Assembly (NCBI GenBank): GCA_003576845.1
Contig: QEVJ01000005.1
Location: 1-64,000, forward strand
DNA from: Planctomycetota bacterium
GTDB taxonomy: Bacteria; Planctomycetota; Planctomycetia; Pirellulales; PLA5
Direction of reading: 5' to 3'
DNA: 64,000 nucleotides
In this document: in pieces, positions 17,119 through 24,536 of the stretch
How positions within the stretch are numbered: position 1 is the stretch's first letter
How the letters are laid out: each line of letters begins with the position of its first letter
Program-made: the position numbers and the translations under genes
Notes under the pieces: generated by a model
Database searches by the model: none
Seen by the model: the letters and a program-made list of their open reading frames with translations, nothing else
What the model was told of the DNA's origin: nothing

Positions 17119-17130
17119 GTTTGTACAAAC
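17119..17130. promoter_or_regulatory. perfect palindrome, likely operator upstream of csrA
   Basis: GTTTGTACAAAC is a perfect 12-base palindrome ending 11 bases before the -35 element. Its half-site TTTGTA recurs at 17141-17146, 17153-17158 and 17161-17166. The start-to-start distances between 17120, 17141 and 17161 are about two helical turns (21 and 20 bases). This arrangement suggests cooperative binding of a dimeric regulator. Confidence 0.6.
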
Positions 17131-17141
17131 CTACCCGGCGT

Positions 17142-17170
17142 TTGTAATCTTGTTTGTAGATTTGTACACT
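17142..17170 (+). promoter_or_regulatory. sigma70-type promoter of csrA
   Basis: TTGTAA (17142-17147), a 17-base spacer and TACACT (17165-17170). TTTGTA half-sites overlap the -35 element, the spacer and the -10 element. Confidence 0.65.
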
Positions 17171-17368
17171 ATCGCGAATCGTCCCGGCGCTGCGGTCGCG
17201 TGTCCAACCTCAGGCACCGCAACGCTTTACGAAAAACCGGCAAAAGGCGAGCGAAGTTTGGCACACGTCGTGCTTTAACCGCCTCGCATCACTTCGGTTC
17301 TCCTCACCTCTCGTCAATCACCTCACTGACGACCACCCCGTCGCCATCGCATCGCAAAGGAGTGTGCC

Positions 17369-17746
17369 ATGTTGGTTCTGTCGCGCAAGAAGGCCGAGCA
17401 AATCCAAATCGGCGACAACATCACGATCACGGTGCTCCGCGTGAAAGGCTCGGCGGTTCAGATCGGCGTCGATGCTCCGAGCCACGTCAAGATTCTCCGC
17501 TCGGAGCTCTCGTTCGACCCGCCAGCGCCGCCGCAAGAAACGTCTACCAGGGCCCTGGCCCCCGCGACGGCGACGGCAATCGCCGAAGCGCCGATCGTCC
17601 ACAGAGCCGCGGCGCGTCCGGCGCCAACGGGCAATTCGCTGTCGCAGTTCCGCCAAGAAATGCGGCTCCTCGACGCCAACCGACCGATGCCAACCGGGCT
17701 CGGCGATCGCGCCACGCTGGCCGACACGCTCGTGTTCCTGGGCTAG
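17369..17746 (+). CDS. csrA: carbon storage regulator CsrA with extended C-terminus
   Basis: RNA-binding translational regulator that binds GGA motifs in mRNA leaders. The N-terminal 50 residues are standard CsrA (MLVLSRKKAEQIQIGDNITI... VQIGVDAPSHVKILRSEL). The family is normally about 60-75 residues; this protein has 125. The extra tail of about 70 residues is rich in Ala, Pro and Thr, then ends in a less disordered segment (SQFRQEMRLLDANRPM, then LADTLVFLG). AAAGGAG at 17356-17362 sets the start. CsrA often binds its own leader, and the ribosome binding site here contains GGA. No flagellar genes are in the window. Confidence 0.93.
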   Translation: MLVLSRKKAEQIQIGDNITITVLRVKGSAVQIGVDAPSHVKILRSELSFDPPAPPQETSTRALAPATATAIAEAPIVHRAAARPAPTGNSLSQFRQEMRLLDANRPMPTGLGDRATLADTLVFLG

Positions 17747-17771
17747 CCGCCGCGCGGTCGGGCGCGTATCG

Positions 17772-17871
17772 CCCTGATCCCTGACCCCCGACCCCTGACC
17801 AGCGTCGCCCCTGGCGTGGGCGTGTCGTTTCTCCGTGACACCCCTGACCCAGCCCAGACACGCTCACGCCA
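17772..17871. repeat. CCCTGA-word tract and 15-base inverted repeat after csrA
   Basis: Repeated CCCTGA/CCCCTGA words lie at 17773-17800 and again near 17842-17850. They are interleaved with inverted arms TGGCGTGGGCGTGTC (17812-17826) and GACACGCTCACGCCA (17857-17871, one mismatch) around a 30-base loop. It lies between convergent genes and may end transcription. Confidence 0.65.
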
Positions 17872-17929
17872 AAGTTGACGCGGCATTGCAGAAGGCGTCC
17901 GTCGTTGCGCCCGATTCGACGAGGCAAGC

Positions 17930-18511
17930 CTATTCGGCTGCCTCGATCTCAATCTCGGCGCTCCAACCTTCGAATTCCGCTTTGACGTTCGCTCCGAGCT
18001 TTGAGGTCGCAATGAACCGGCCTTTGAGAGCATTCACCTGCACGGATCGCTCATCGTCGCCGCTCCTGTCGCTCGCGCCCTGAAGTTCGATAGCCACGTC
18101 CACCATCACCCGATCGCCGTCGACGCCGATTGCCGTCAAATCGATCGTCGTTCCTTCGTTCACGTCGCGAGAAACCGGCAGACGGGAATTGCCGTCGGTC
18201 TTGTGGCCGACCACGAACGACCTCTTGGCCACGTCGGAGATCGTCGTCCGCTCGCCGTCTCGCGCAGTAATTTGCGGCGTCGAGAACGAAAGCGACTTGG
18301 ACGCGATGCGGCAACGCACGCGATATTCTCGCCCCGCTACGCCGAGCGTGCCCGCATCGCGGTCGCGCGCGATCCGCACGGAACTCGGCAACGACTTGGG
18401 CGTCTTGGCCGCCGCGGGTTCGATTCGAGCGTCAGGGGGCGGCGCGTCGGCCGCTTTGCCGATCGGCGTGAAGAACGACACCAAATACACGATGGCCAAA
18501 GTCGTCGACAT
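17930..18511 (-). CDS. exported protein of unknown function
   Basis: A 193-residue protein with a signal peptide (hydrophobic run LAIVYLVSFFTPIG ending near KAADA). The mature part is beta-rich with patterns such as ITARDGERTTISDVAKRSFV and IGVDGDRVMVDVAIEL. This vaguely resembles the short beta domains found near secretin-type or pilus proteins, but I cannot assign a family. AAGGAG six bases before the ATG at 18511 fixes the start; an in-frame GTG lies just before it. The next gene on this strand, also an exported unknown, starts upstream, so both may form a small operon. Confidence 0.7.
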   Translation of the reverse strand: MSTTLAIVYLVSFFTPIGKAADAPPPDARIEPAAAKTPKSLPSSVRIARDRDAGTLGVAGREYRVRCRIASKSLSFSTPQITARDGERTTISDVAKRSFVVGHKTDGNSRLPVSRDVNEGTTIDLTAIGVDGDRVMVDVAIELQGASDRSGDDERSVQVNALKGRFIATSKLGANVKAEFEGWSAEIEIEAAE

Positions 18512-18570
18512 CACAAGCTCCTTCTTACGACTACAAGCGGCTGTTCAACACGAATTCAAAACTCCGCGAG

Positions 18571-19467
18571 CTACTTCTTCTCCGTTCTCTCGTCTTTCTT
18601 CGCCGTCTCAACCGCCGCGCTCACGAGTTCCTCGACGATCTCCATCTTGCACTTCATCAAGCTCCCTGCCCCGTGAAAGTCGATGACGCTGCCGTCGACC
18701 TTCATCGACTGCGACACGATTCGCCCCTTGGCGATGTCGAACCTCAACTCGCCGTTGAGAATCCGCTGCACGAGCTGCACTTCGATCGCGGCGGGTAGGG
18801 CCGGATCGAGAACTTGCGTCACGACCGAAATCCGAGCGATGCCGTCGGTCACGCTTTCGAGCTTGTACTTCTGCCGGGCCTTGATCTGGCGGTCGATCTT
18901 CGCGCCCGCCGCGCCGTCGACCTTCACGGGAATCTTGAAATCGTCGTACCACGAATGCCCCACGGCGATCGGCTCGTTCGGCATCGGCAGGGTAACGCTT
19001 CCGCCGCTAACGTTGGCCGGGGCGTTCTGCAGCTTCACCTCGCGCTTCACGACGCGGCCCCGCGCGTCGAGCGTGATCTCGGCGATCGGCGTCTTGACGG
19101 TCTTGGCCACCCCCTTGTACACGTCGGGCGGCACCACGTCCTTGCGGCTGTCGTAAACGACCTCGGCATAGTCGCCCACCTTGCCGCGCATTGCGACATA
19201 ATCGACCGAATACTCGAACGTGGCCTCGTCCGTCGGCGAAACGGCCGTCACCCGCCAGACCTTCTCCGACTCGGCCTTGCTGGTGGCCTTCTCGTGCGTG
19301 TTCTTGATTGTCGTATGCACGTCGCTCGTGTGCGTCACCCTCGAGCGAATCGTCTCGCCGGGCGCGAACTTGTACTTGAGGTCATACTTCGTCGGCTCAT
19401 CCGCTCCCGCTGCCGAAACCAGGGCGATGCACACCGCTGCCGCCAGACATCCAAGCAACCTTCTCAT
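18571..19467 (-). CDS. exported protein of unknown function
   Basis: A 298-residue protein with a clear signal peptide (MRRLLGCLAAAVCIALVSAA before GADEPTKYDL). The mature part is beta-rich, with segments such as YDLKYKFAPGETIRSRVTH, GRVVKREVKL, HSWYDDFKIPVKVDG and a final SQSMKVDGSVIDFHGAG. It resembles the planctomycete secreted proteins annotated only as hypothetical (DUF6263-like pattern), but I am not sure of that link. GAAAGGA lies about ten bases before the ATG at 19467. Role unknown. Confidence 0.7.
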   Translation of the reverse strand: MRRLLGCLAAAVCIALVSAAGADEPTKYDLKYKFAPGETIRSRVTHTSDVHTTIKNTHEKATSKAESEKVWRVTAVSPTDEATFEYSVDYVAMRGKVGDYAEVVYDSRKDVVPPDVYKGVAKTVKTPIAEITLDARGRVVKREVKLQNAPANVSGGSVTLPMPNEPIAVGHSWYDDFKIPVKVDGAAGAKIDRQIKARQKYKLESVTDGIARISVVTQVLDPALPAAIEVQLVQRILNGELRFDIAKGRIVSQSMKVDGSVIDFHGAGSLMKCKMEIVEELVSAAVETAKKDERTEKK

Positions 19468-19520
19468 CGTATCGAATCCTTTCAAGTAGAAATAAATCAC
19501 TGGGTCAGATTGCTCGCCGG

Positions 19521-19538
19521 GATTTCGAATTCGAAATC
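19521..19538. repeat. perfect 18-base palindrome
   Basis: GATTTCGAATTCGAAATC is a perfect palindrome, followed by TCAAATCTGCGATG. It lies in the 85-base gap between the hydrolase and the exported unknown. Its words match the style of the other gene-boundary repeat tracts. Confidence 0.75.
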
Positions 19539-19552
19539 TCAAATCTGCGATG

Positions 19553-20530
19553 CTATTGTTCAGGCTGAGACAAATGCCGGTCGAACCACTCAATCGCGCG
19601 CGCGGACACCTCTCCGCTCGGATCGAACCAGATCGATACGTGCCCGAGTCCCGGCAGCAAAGCCAATTCGTTTCGCTCGGGCGATGCGGCATGAATCGCA
19701 GCGCCGTTGCCGGGCGGAACGAGCCAATCTTCCTGACCGTGCAAAATCAATATGCTCGCGGCCGCGCCGCGCACTGCATCGCTCGCCGCGGCTGCGTCGG
19801 GATCGAAGCCGCCCACAATTCCCGCGCGGTCGATCGCGGCTTGATAGGTTGTCTCTGGTATTAAGGCGCCCAAACCGAGCGAGAAAATGCGGCTGTAGTG
19901 CGGCACCTCGTCGCGCATCGAGTCGAAAGGGGCGACCGCCACGACTGCATTCACGCGACGATCGCGTCCGGCCAAATGCACGGCCGCCGTCGCGCCATAT
20001 GAAATGCCATACACGCCGAGTTCGCCTGCCACCAGACCGCGGGAATACAGAGCATCGATCACCTGCGAAACATCCGCTGCTTCCTGCGGACCGTACGTGA
20101 GCCATTCTCCCGACGACCGCCCGTGTCCGCGAAGGTCGACGAGCACGGTGCGGTATCCGGCTTCGGCAATACTGTGCGCCGTGCCAAGCATCCAAAAGCT
20201 CGACGCCCGAACGCCGTGCAACACGATCACCGTTCCCTTGGGTTGGGACACGACATTGAGTGTAAGCTCGGGGTGCGGTTCGATCACGCTTACGGAAAGC
20301 CGCGCTTCCGGCGGCCCGACGTCGACGAAGAACTGTTCATGGACGCCGAGCACCTTTTGCGTGGTCTCGGACATATCCACGCGGCCGGCGAGCGGATTGA
20401 CGAAATTAGGCGTCGCGGTGATGATCGCCGCCATCGGAGCAATGCAGCCGGCGCTGAGCAGCGCGAGCACGAATGCAATGAAGCATTTGCGCGTAGCGTG
20501 GGGCGCTGACGTTGGCGCGGGCGGCGGCAT
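19553..20530 (-). CDS. alpha/beta hydrolase lipoprotein
   Basis: A 325-residue protein with a lipoprotein signal (hydrophobic run ending LLSAGC). The alpha/beta-hydrolase core is complete: GTVIVLHGVRAS oxyanion region, DLRGHGRSSG, nucleophile elbow GISYGA, acid in HGQEDWLVPP and catalytic histidine in LPGLGHVSI. The family includes esterases, peptidases and lipases, so the substrate is unknown. It probably sits on a membrane facing the periplasm. The Cys of the lipobox is near residue 29. Confidence 0.85.
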   Translation of the reverse strand: MPPPAPTSAPHATRKCFIAFVLALLSAGCIAPMAAIITATPNFVNPLAGRVDMSETTQKVLGVHEQFFVDVGPPEARLSVSVIEPHPELTLNVVSQPKGTVIVLHGVRASSFWMLGTAHSIAEAGYRTVLVDLRGHGRSSGEWLTYGPQEAADVSQVIDALYSRGLVAGELGVYGISYGATAAVHLAGRDRRVNAVVAVAPFDSMRDEVPHYSRIFSLGLGALIPETTYQAAIDRAGIVGGFDPDAAAASDAVRGAAASILILHGQEDWLVPPGNGAAIHAASPERNELALLPGLGHVSIWFDPSGEVSARAIEWFDRHLSQPEQ

Positions 20531-20588
20531 GACGCGGAGGGATACAAAGTCGTTGCCGCCGGGTCAAGATCAAACGCCGCCGCTTGCC

Positions 20589-21434
20589 CTATTTGTCGCG
20601 GATCGCCAGTCCGCCGCCCCAGCCTAGCTTCTCGCGAAGCGTGCGATAATATCCGTGCCCGGCGACGCGGACCATCTTGAACGTCACCGGGGCGCGGCGA
20701 ATCACCACGCGATCCGCCGGCCCGAGCCGATCGACCAATTGCCCGTCGACGACGAGCGAAGTTTCCGCCCGAGCGTTCGGCGCGGACAGCGTGTATTCCC
20801 GATCCGCCGAGTCCACGACCGGCCGGTTCGTCAGCGTGTGCGGGCTGATTGGTGAGATGACGACCGCCTGGAGGTCTTTCCGCAAGATTGGCCCGCCGGC
20901 GGAAAGGCTATGCGCCGTCGAGCCGACCGGCGTACTGACGATCAGCCCGTCGCAGCTATACGTCGTGGCCAGTTCCGCGTCGACGTACAGATCGACGTTG
21001 AGCATCGCAAACGGCGGCCCAGCGAGCACGGCGACTTCGTTGAGCGCGAGCCGCTCGGCCGCGACCTTTCCGTCGCGCACGAGCCGGCACTCGAACATCA
21101 AATGCTCCTCCACGCGGCCCTTGCCCGCACAAACCTGCGGCAAGGCGTTCTCGAACTCCTCCGGCGCGATATCGGCCAGAAATCCGAGCTTGCCCAAGTT
21201 CACGCCCAGCACGGGCAACTGCCGCGCGCCCATCTGCCGCGCCGCCCGCAAGATCGAGCCGTCGCCGCCGAACACGATCACCAGGTCCGCCTCGACCGCG
21301 GCGAGATCGGCGGTTCCAAACAGATCGACGAGCACGATCTCGGCATGTTTCGTCACGAGCGGCTTGAACCGCTCGACGGCCTCGACGATGTCCGGCCGTT
21401 CGCCGCTGGAGAGCAAGATGACGCGAGGCGGCAT
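20589..21434 (-). CDS. nadK: NAD kinase
   Basis: A 281-residue cytoplasmic kinase that phosphorylates NAD to NADP. Diagnostic motifs are IVFGGDGSILRAARQ (GGDGS), LGVNLGKLGFLADI, LALNEVAVL and DGLIVSTPVGSTAHSLSAGG. Length is normal for the family. It starts 15 bases after the stop codon of dxs on the same strand, so it is likely the last gene of an ispA-dxs-nadK operon. Linking NADPH supply with the NADPH-using isoprenoid pathway is a reasonable reading of this arrangement. Confidence 0.95.
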   Translation of the reverse strand: MPPRVILLSSGERPDIVEAVERFKPLVTKHAEIVLVDLFGTADLAAVEADLVIVFGGDGSILRAARQMGARQLPVLGVNLGKLGFLADIAPEEFENALPQVCAGKGRVEEHLMFECRLVRDGKVAAERLALNEVAVLAGPPFAMLNVDLYVDAELATTYSCDGLIVSTPVGSTAHSLSAGGPILRKDLQAVVISPISPHTLTNRPVVDSADREYTLSAPNARAETSLVVDGQLVDRLGPADRVVIRRAPVTFKMVRVAGHGYYRTLREKLGWGGGLAIRDK

Positions 21435-21449
21435 AACAAACCCTCGCAG

Positions 21450-23447
21450 TTATGCCCGGTGCCGCGCGTCGAACCTCGAAACGGCCGCCGCGTGCTCGCC
21501 CGCGGCAAACGACTCCGAATCGGTCCGCATCAGCGCTCGCAGCGACGCGGCGATGCCTTCCGCGTTAAGCCCGAGCGACGCGAGCAACTCGTCGCGTTCG
21601 CCGTGTTCGATGAACCGATCGCCGATACCCAAGCAGCGGAGCCGCGTCGTCTCCACGCCGGCCGCACACGCCGCTTCGAGCACGGCGGAACCGAACCCGC
21701 CGGCGAGCGTGCCTTCCTCGACGGTGACGACCGCGCCACAATTCGCCACGGCTCGCAGAATCGTCTCGGTATCCAGCGGTTTGACGAACCGGGCGTTGAT
21801 GACGCCGATATCGAATCCTTCCGAGCGGAGCAGTTGCGCCGCCCGAACGCCTTCGGCGAGCAGCGTTCCGCAGGCGACGATCATCCCGTCGTCGCCCCAT
21901 TCGAGCACTTCCGCGCGCCCAAGCTCGACCGGCGCCGCCGCCCGCTCGATGCGCACGGCCTTCGCCTTGGGATAGCGAATCGACGCCGGACCGTCGTGCG
22001 CGAGGGCAAACGGAATCATCGCTTCGAGATCGCTCTCGTCGCCCGGCGCCATCACGGTCACGTTCGGGAAGATCCGCAGGTACGCCATGTCGAACGCCCC
22101 GTGATGCGTCGGACCATCCGGCCCGGTTAGCCCCGAGCGATCCAGCATGAACGTCACGGGCAAGTTCTGCAGCGCAACTTCCTGGAAGATCTGATCGAAG
22201 CTCCGCTGCAAGAACGTGCTATAGATGTCGACGATCGGCCGCAGCCCGCTCTTGGCCTGCCCGGCGGCGAACGCGACGGCGTGCGACTCACAAATGCCCG
22301 TGTCGAAGAATCGCTGTGGAAACTCGTCGCGGACGCGTTCCAAGTTGTTTCCCTGACACATCGCGGCGGTGAGCACGGTCACGCGCGGATCGGCGTGCAT
22401 CGCGCGGCGAATCGACTCGCTGGCAATGTTGGTATAGGCCGCACTGCCGGTTTTCGGCATCGGCACGGCACGGTCCGCCTCGCGGCGAAACACGGGCGGC
22501 GTATGGAAATAGACCGGATCCTCGGCGGCCGGCTTGAACCCGTGCCCCTTTTCGGTCACCACGTGCAACAGCACCGGCCCTTCCGATTCCTTCACCATCC
22601 GCAGATACTTCTGCAGCTTCGCAATGTCGTGACCGTCGATCGGCCCGACGTAGTGGAAGCCGAGTTCCTCGAACAGCATCCCGCCGTGCAGGCCCGCCTT
22701 GAGCGACTCCTTCATGTTGCCCAAAAACCGCTCGACCGAATCGCCGACGACTGGCACGTTGGAAACGAACCGCTGCACCTCCGTCTTGAGGCCCGTGTAG
22801 AACCGGTTCATCCGCAGCCGGTCCAAATACTCGGCCATTCCGCCGACCCGTGGGCAAATCGACATCTTGTTGTCGTTGAGCACGACGAGCAACTTCTGCT
22901 TCAAGCCGCCGGCGTTGTTCATCGCCTCGTACACGATGCCCGACGGAAATGCCCCGTCGCCGATCACGGCCACGTGATGCCGCGGTTCGGTCGCTTCTCC
23001 ATTCTTGTGTCCGTTGTTCGCGGAATTCTGCTCGGCAATCGCTTCCGCAATGGCATCGCCCGACGCCAGGCCGAGCATCGTCGACACGCTGCAACCCGCG
23101 TGTCCGGTCATGAACAGGTCGTATTCGCTCTCCGCGGGGTTGGGATAACCCATCAGTCCCCCGCGGGTGCGAATCGTGCCAAATTCGCGAAACCGCCCGG
23201 TGACGAGCTTGTGCGGATAAATCTGGTGCCCGGTGTCCCAAATCAGCCGGTCGCGGCGAAAATCGAACGTGATATGCAACGCGAGACACAGCTCGACCAC
23301 GCCGAGGTTCGACGCGAAATGGGCCGGCCGCGTCGTCACGATGTGGCACAGCGTCTCGCGGATTTCGACCGCCAAATGCTCGAGCTCGACCAGCGACAAC
23401 CGTCGCAGATCGTCCGGCGATTCGATTTTGGACAATAGGGAATGCAC
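21450..23447 (-). CDS. dxs: 1-deoxy-D-xylulose-5-phosphate synthase
   Basis: A 665-residue thiamine diphosphate enzyme that joins pyruvate and glyceraldehyde-3-phosphate, the first step of the MEP isoprenoid pathway. Motifs present are IWDTGHQIYPHKLVTGR, VAVIGDGAFPSGIVYEAMNN (the GDG cofactor site), LVVLNDNKMSI, YVGPIDGHD and the central GICESHAVAFAAGQ, which supplies the catalytic Glu. DRSGLTGPDGPTHHGAFD is also classic. A slightly long loop around residues 135-150 is the only length oddity. Its start abuts the stop codon of ispA (23447), supporting co-translation. Confidence 0.96.
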   Translation of the reverse strand: MHSLLSKIESPDDLRRLSLVELEHLAVEIRETLCHIVTTRPAHFASNLGVVELCLALHITFDFRRDRLIWDTGHQIYPHKLVTGRFREFGTIRTRGGLMGYPNPAESEYDLFMTGHAGCSVSTMLGLASGDAIAEAIAEQNSANNGHKNGEATEPRHHVAVIGDGAFPSGIVYEAMNNAGGLKQKLLVVLNDNKMSICPRVGGMAEYLDRLRMNRFYTGLKTEVQRFVSNVPVVGDSVERFLGNMKESLKAGLHGGMLFEELGFHYVGPIDGHDIAKLQKYLRMVKESEGPVLLHVVTEKGHGFKPAAEDPVYFHTPPVFRREADRAVPMPKTGSAAYTNIASESIRRAMHADPRVTVLTAAMCQGNNLERVRDEFPQRFFDTGICESHAVAFAAGQAKSGLRPIVDIYSTFLQRSFDQIFQEVALQNLPVTFMLDRSGLTGPDGPTHHGAFDMAYLRIFPNVTVMAPGDESDLEAMIPFALAHDGPASIRYPKAKAVRIERAAAPVELGRAEVLEWGDDGMIVACGTLLAEGVRAAQLLRSEGFDIGVINARFVKPLDTETILRAVANCGAVVTVEEGTLAGGFGSAVLEAACAAGVETTRLRCLGIGDRFIEHGERDELLASLGLNAEGIAASLRALMRTDSESFAAGEHAAAVSRFDARHRA

Positions 23448-24343
23448 TACCGATTCCTTTCCAACACGTATCGGGCAAGGCCTTCCAAGCCTTCGGCTGC
23501 GGAACCGAACGGGCGAAGCGCGGCCAGCGCACCGGCCACCAAAGAACTCGCCCTGCGGCGGCTCTCATCGACACCCAACAACCGTGGAAAAGTCAGTTTT
23601 CCCCGGTCGGCGTCTTTCTGGACTCGTTTTCCCATCGCCGTCTCGTCGCCGCCTTCATCGAGCAGATCGTCGACGATCTGAAACGCCAACCCGATCGCCT
23701 TTCCATACGCATCGAGCGCGGCCAATTGTTCGTTATCCGCCCCGGCACACAGCCCGCCGAGCCGCAAACTGACCAAAAACATCGCCCCGGTCTTGCGGCG
23801 ATGAATCGCTTCGAGCATGGCCGCGTCGCCGCCGGTTTCCTCCGCGGCCAGGTCGTCTGCCTGCCCGCCGACCAATGCCGCCGCTCCCGCCGCCCGCGCC
23901 AGTTCCAAGCAACACCGACCGGCGAGCGCTTCCGGCTCGATTTCGCGAGCCAAAACCTCGAACGCCAACGTCAACAGGGCGTCGCCGGCCAGAATCGCCA
24001 GCGCCTCCCCAAACCTGACGTGGCAGGTCGGCCGGCCCCGCCGCAAGTCGTCGTCGTCCATCGCCGGCAGGTCGTCGTGAACGAGCGAGTAGGCATGAAC
24101 CATCTCGACGGCACACGCCGCGGGCAATGCCGCCTCTATCTCTCCACCGCAAGCCTCGGCCGCGAGCAACACCATCGTGGGCCGAAGCCGCTTGCCGGGA
24201 GCGAGCAGGCTATATCGCATCGCCTCCGCGAGCGCCGCAGGGCATCCCTCGCTCGGACGAGAAAACGCATCGAGGGCCGCGTCAATCCGCCGCACGGCGG
24301 ACCGTACACGTTCGGTCGGAAATGCGGCGACAGCGGTCGACAC
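23447..24343 (-). CDS. ispA: short-chain prenyl diphosphate synthase (farnesyl/geranylgeranyl type)
   Basis: A 298-residue trans-prenyltransferase that elongates dimethylallyl diphosphate to C15 or C20. The first Asp-rich motif carries the two-residue insertion typical of bacterial FPP synthases (DDLPAMDDDDLRRGRP). The second is FQIVDDLLDEGGD, and APGKRLRPTMVLLA is present. The start is uncertain: I use a GTG at 24343 that gives the family length. A TTG at 24436 would add 31 poor-quality residues, although AGGAGG lies near it. Its last base overlaps the first base of dxs. The product could be farnesyl or geranylgeranyl diphosphate. Confidence 0.88.
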   Translation of the reverse strand: MSTAVAAFPTERVRSAVRRIDAALDAFSRPSEGCPAALAEAMRYSLLAPGKRLRPTMVLLAAEACGGEIEAALPAACAVEMVHAYSLVHDDLPAMDDDDLRRGRPTCHVRFGEALAILAGDALLTLAFEVLAREIEPEALAGRCCLELARAAGAAALVGGQADDLAAEETGGDAAMLEAIHRRKTGAMFLVSLRLGGLCAGADNEQLAALDAYGKAIGLAFQIVDDLLDEGGDETAMGKRVQKDADRGKLTFPRLLGVDESRRRASSLVAGALAALRPFGSAAEGLEGLARYVLERNR

Positions 24344-24536
24344 GTGGAGACGGCCCCAGCGGGTTCGGCAGCCAGGCGCACCGGGACCAAGCCGGCCCGG
24401 CAACCATCGCGCCCAATCGGCGCAACCTCCTGCCAAGCCATTATTTTAGAACGCCAGGGGCGCGGCGTCCATCGCAGGGTACGCGCCGAGCTCGATTACC
24501 CGTCGGGGGAGAACTCGCTTCCAAACGCAGGCCAGG

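Larger units (their letters stand above)
16897..17368. other. divergent intergenic region between the gspF-like gene and csrA
   Basis: The left part is GC-rich without a clear feature. The stretch 17101-17170 is AT-rich and carries the csrA promoter and operator-like repeats listed separately. About 200 bases of untranslated leader would precede csrA. Confidence 0.6.

Noticed and set aside
22281-23438. 385-codon frame on the plus strand across dxs
   Set aside because: Antisense to a clear dxs gene, with His/Arg-rich sequence and no domain.
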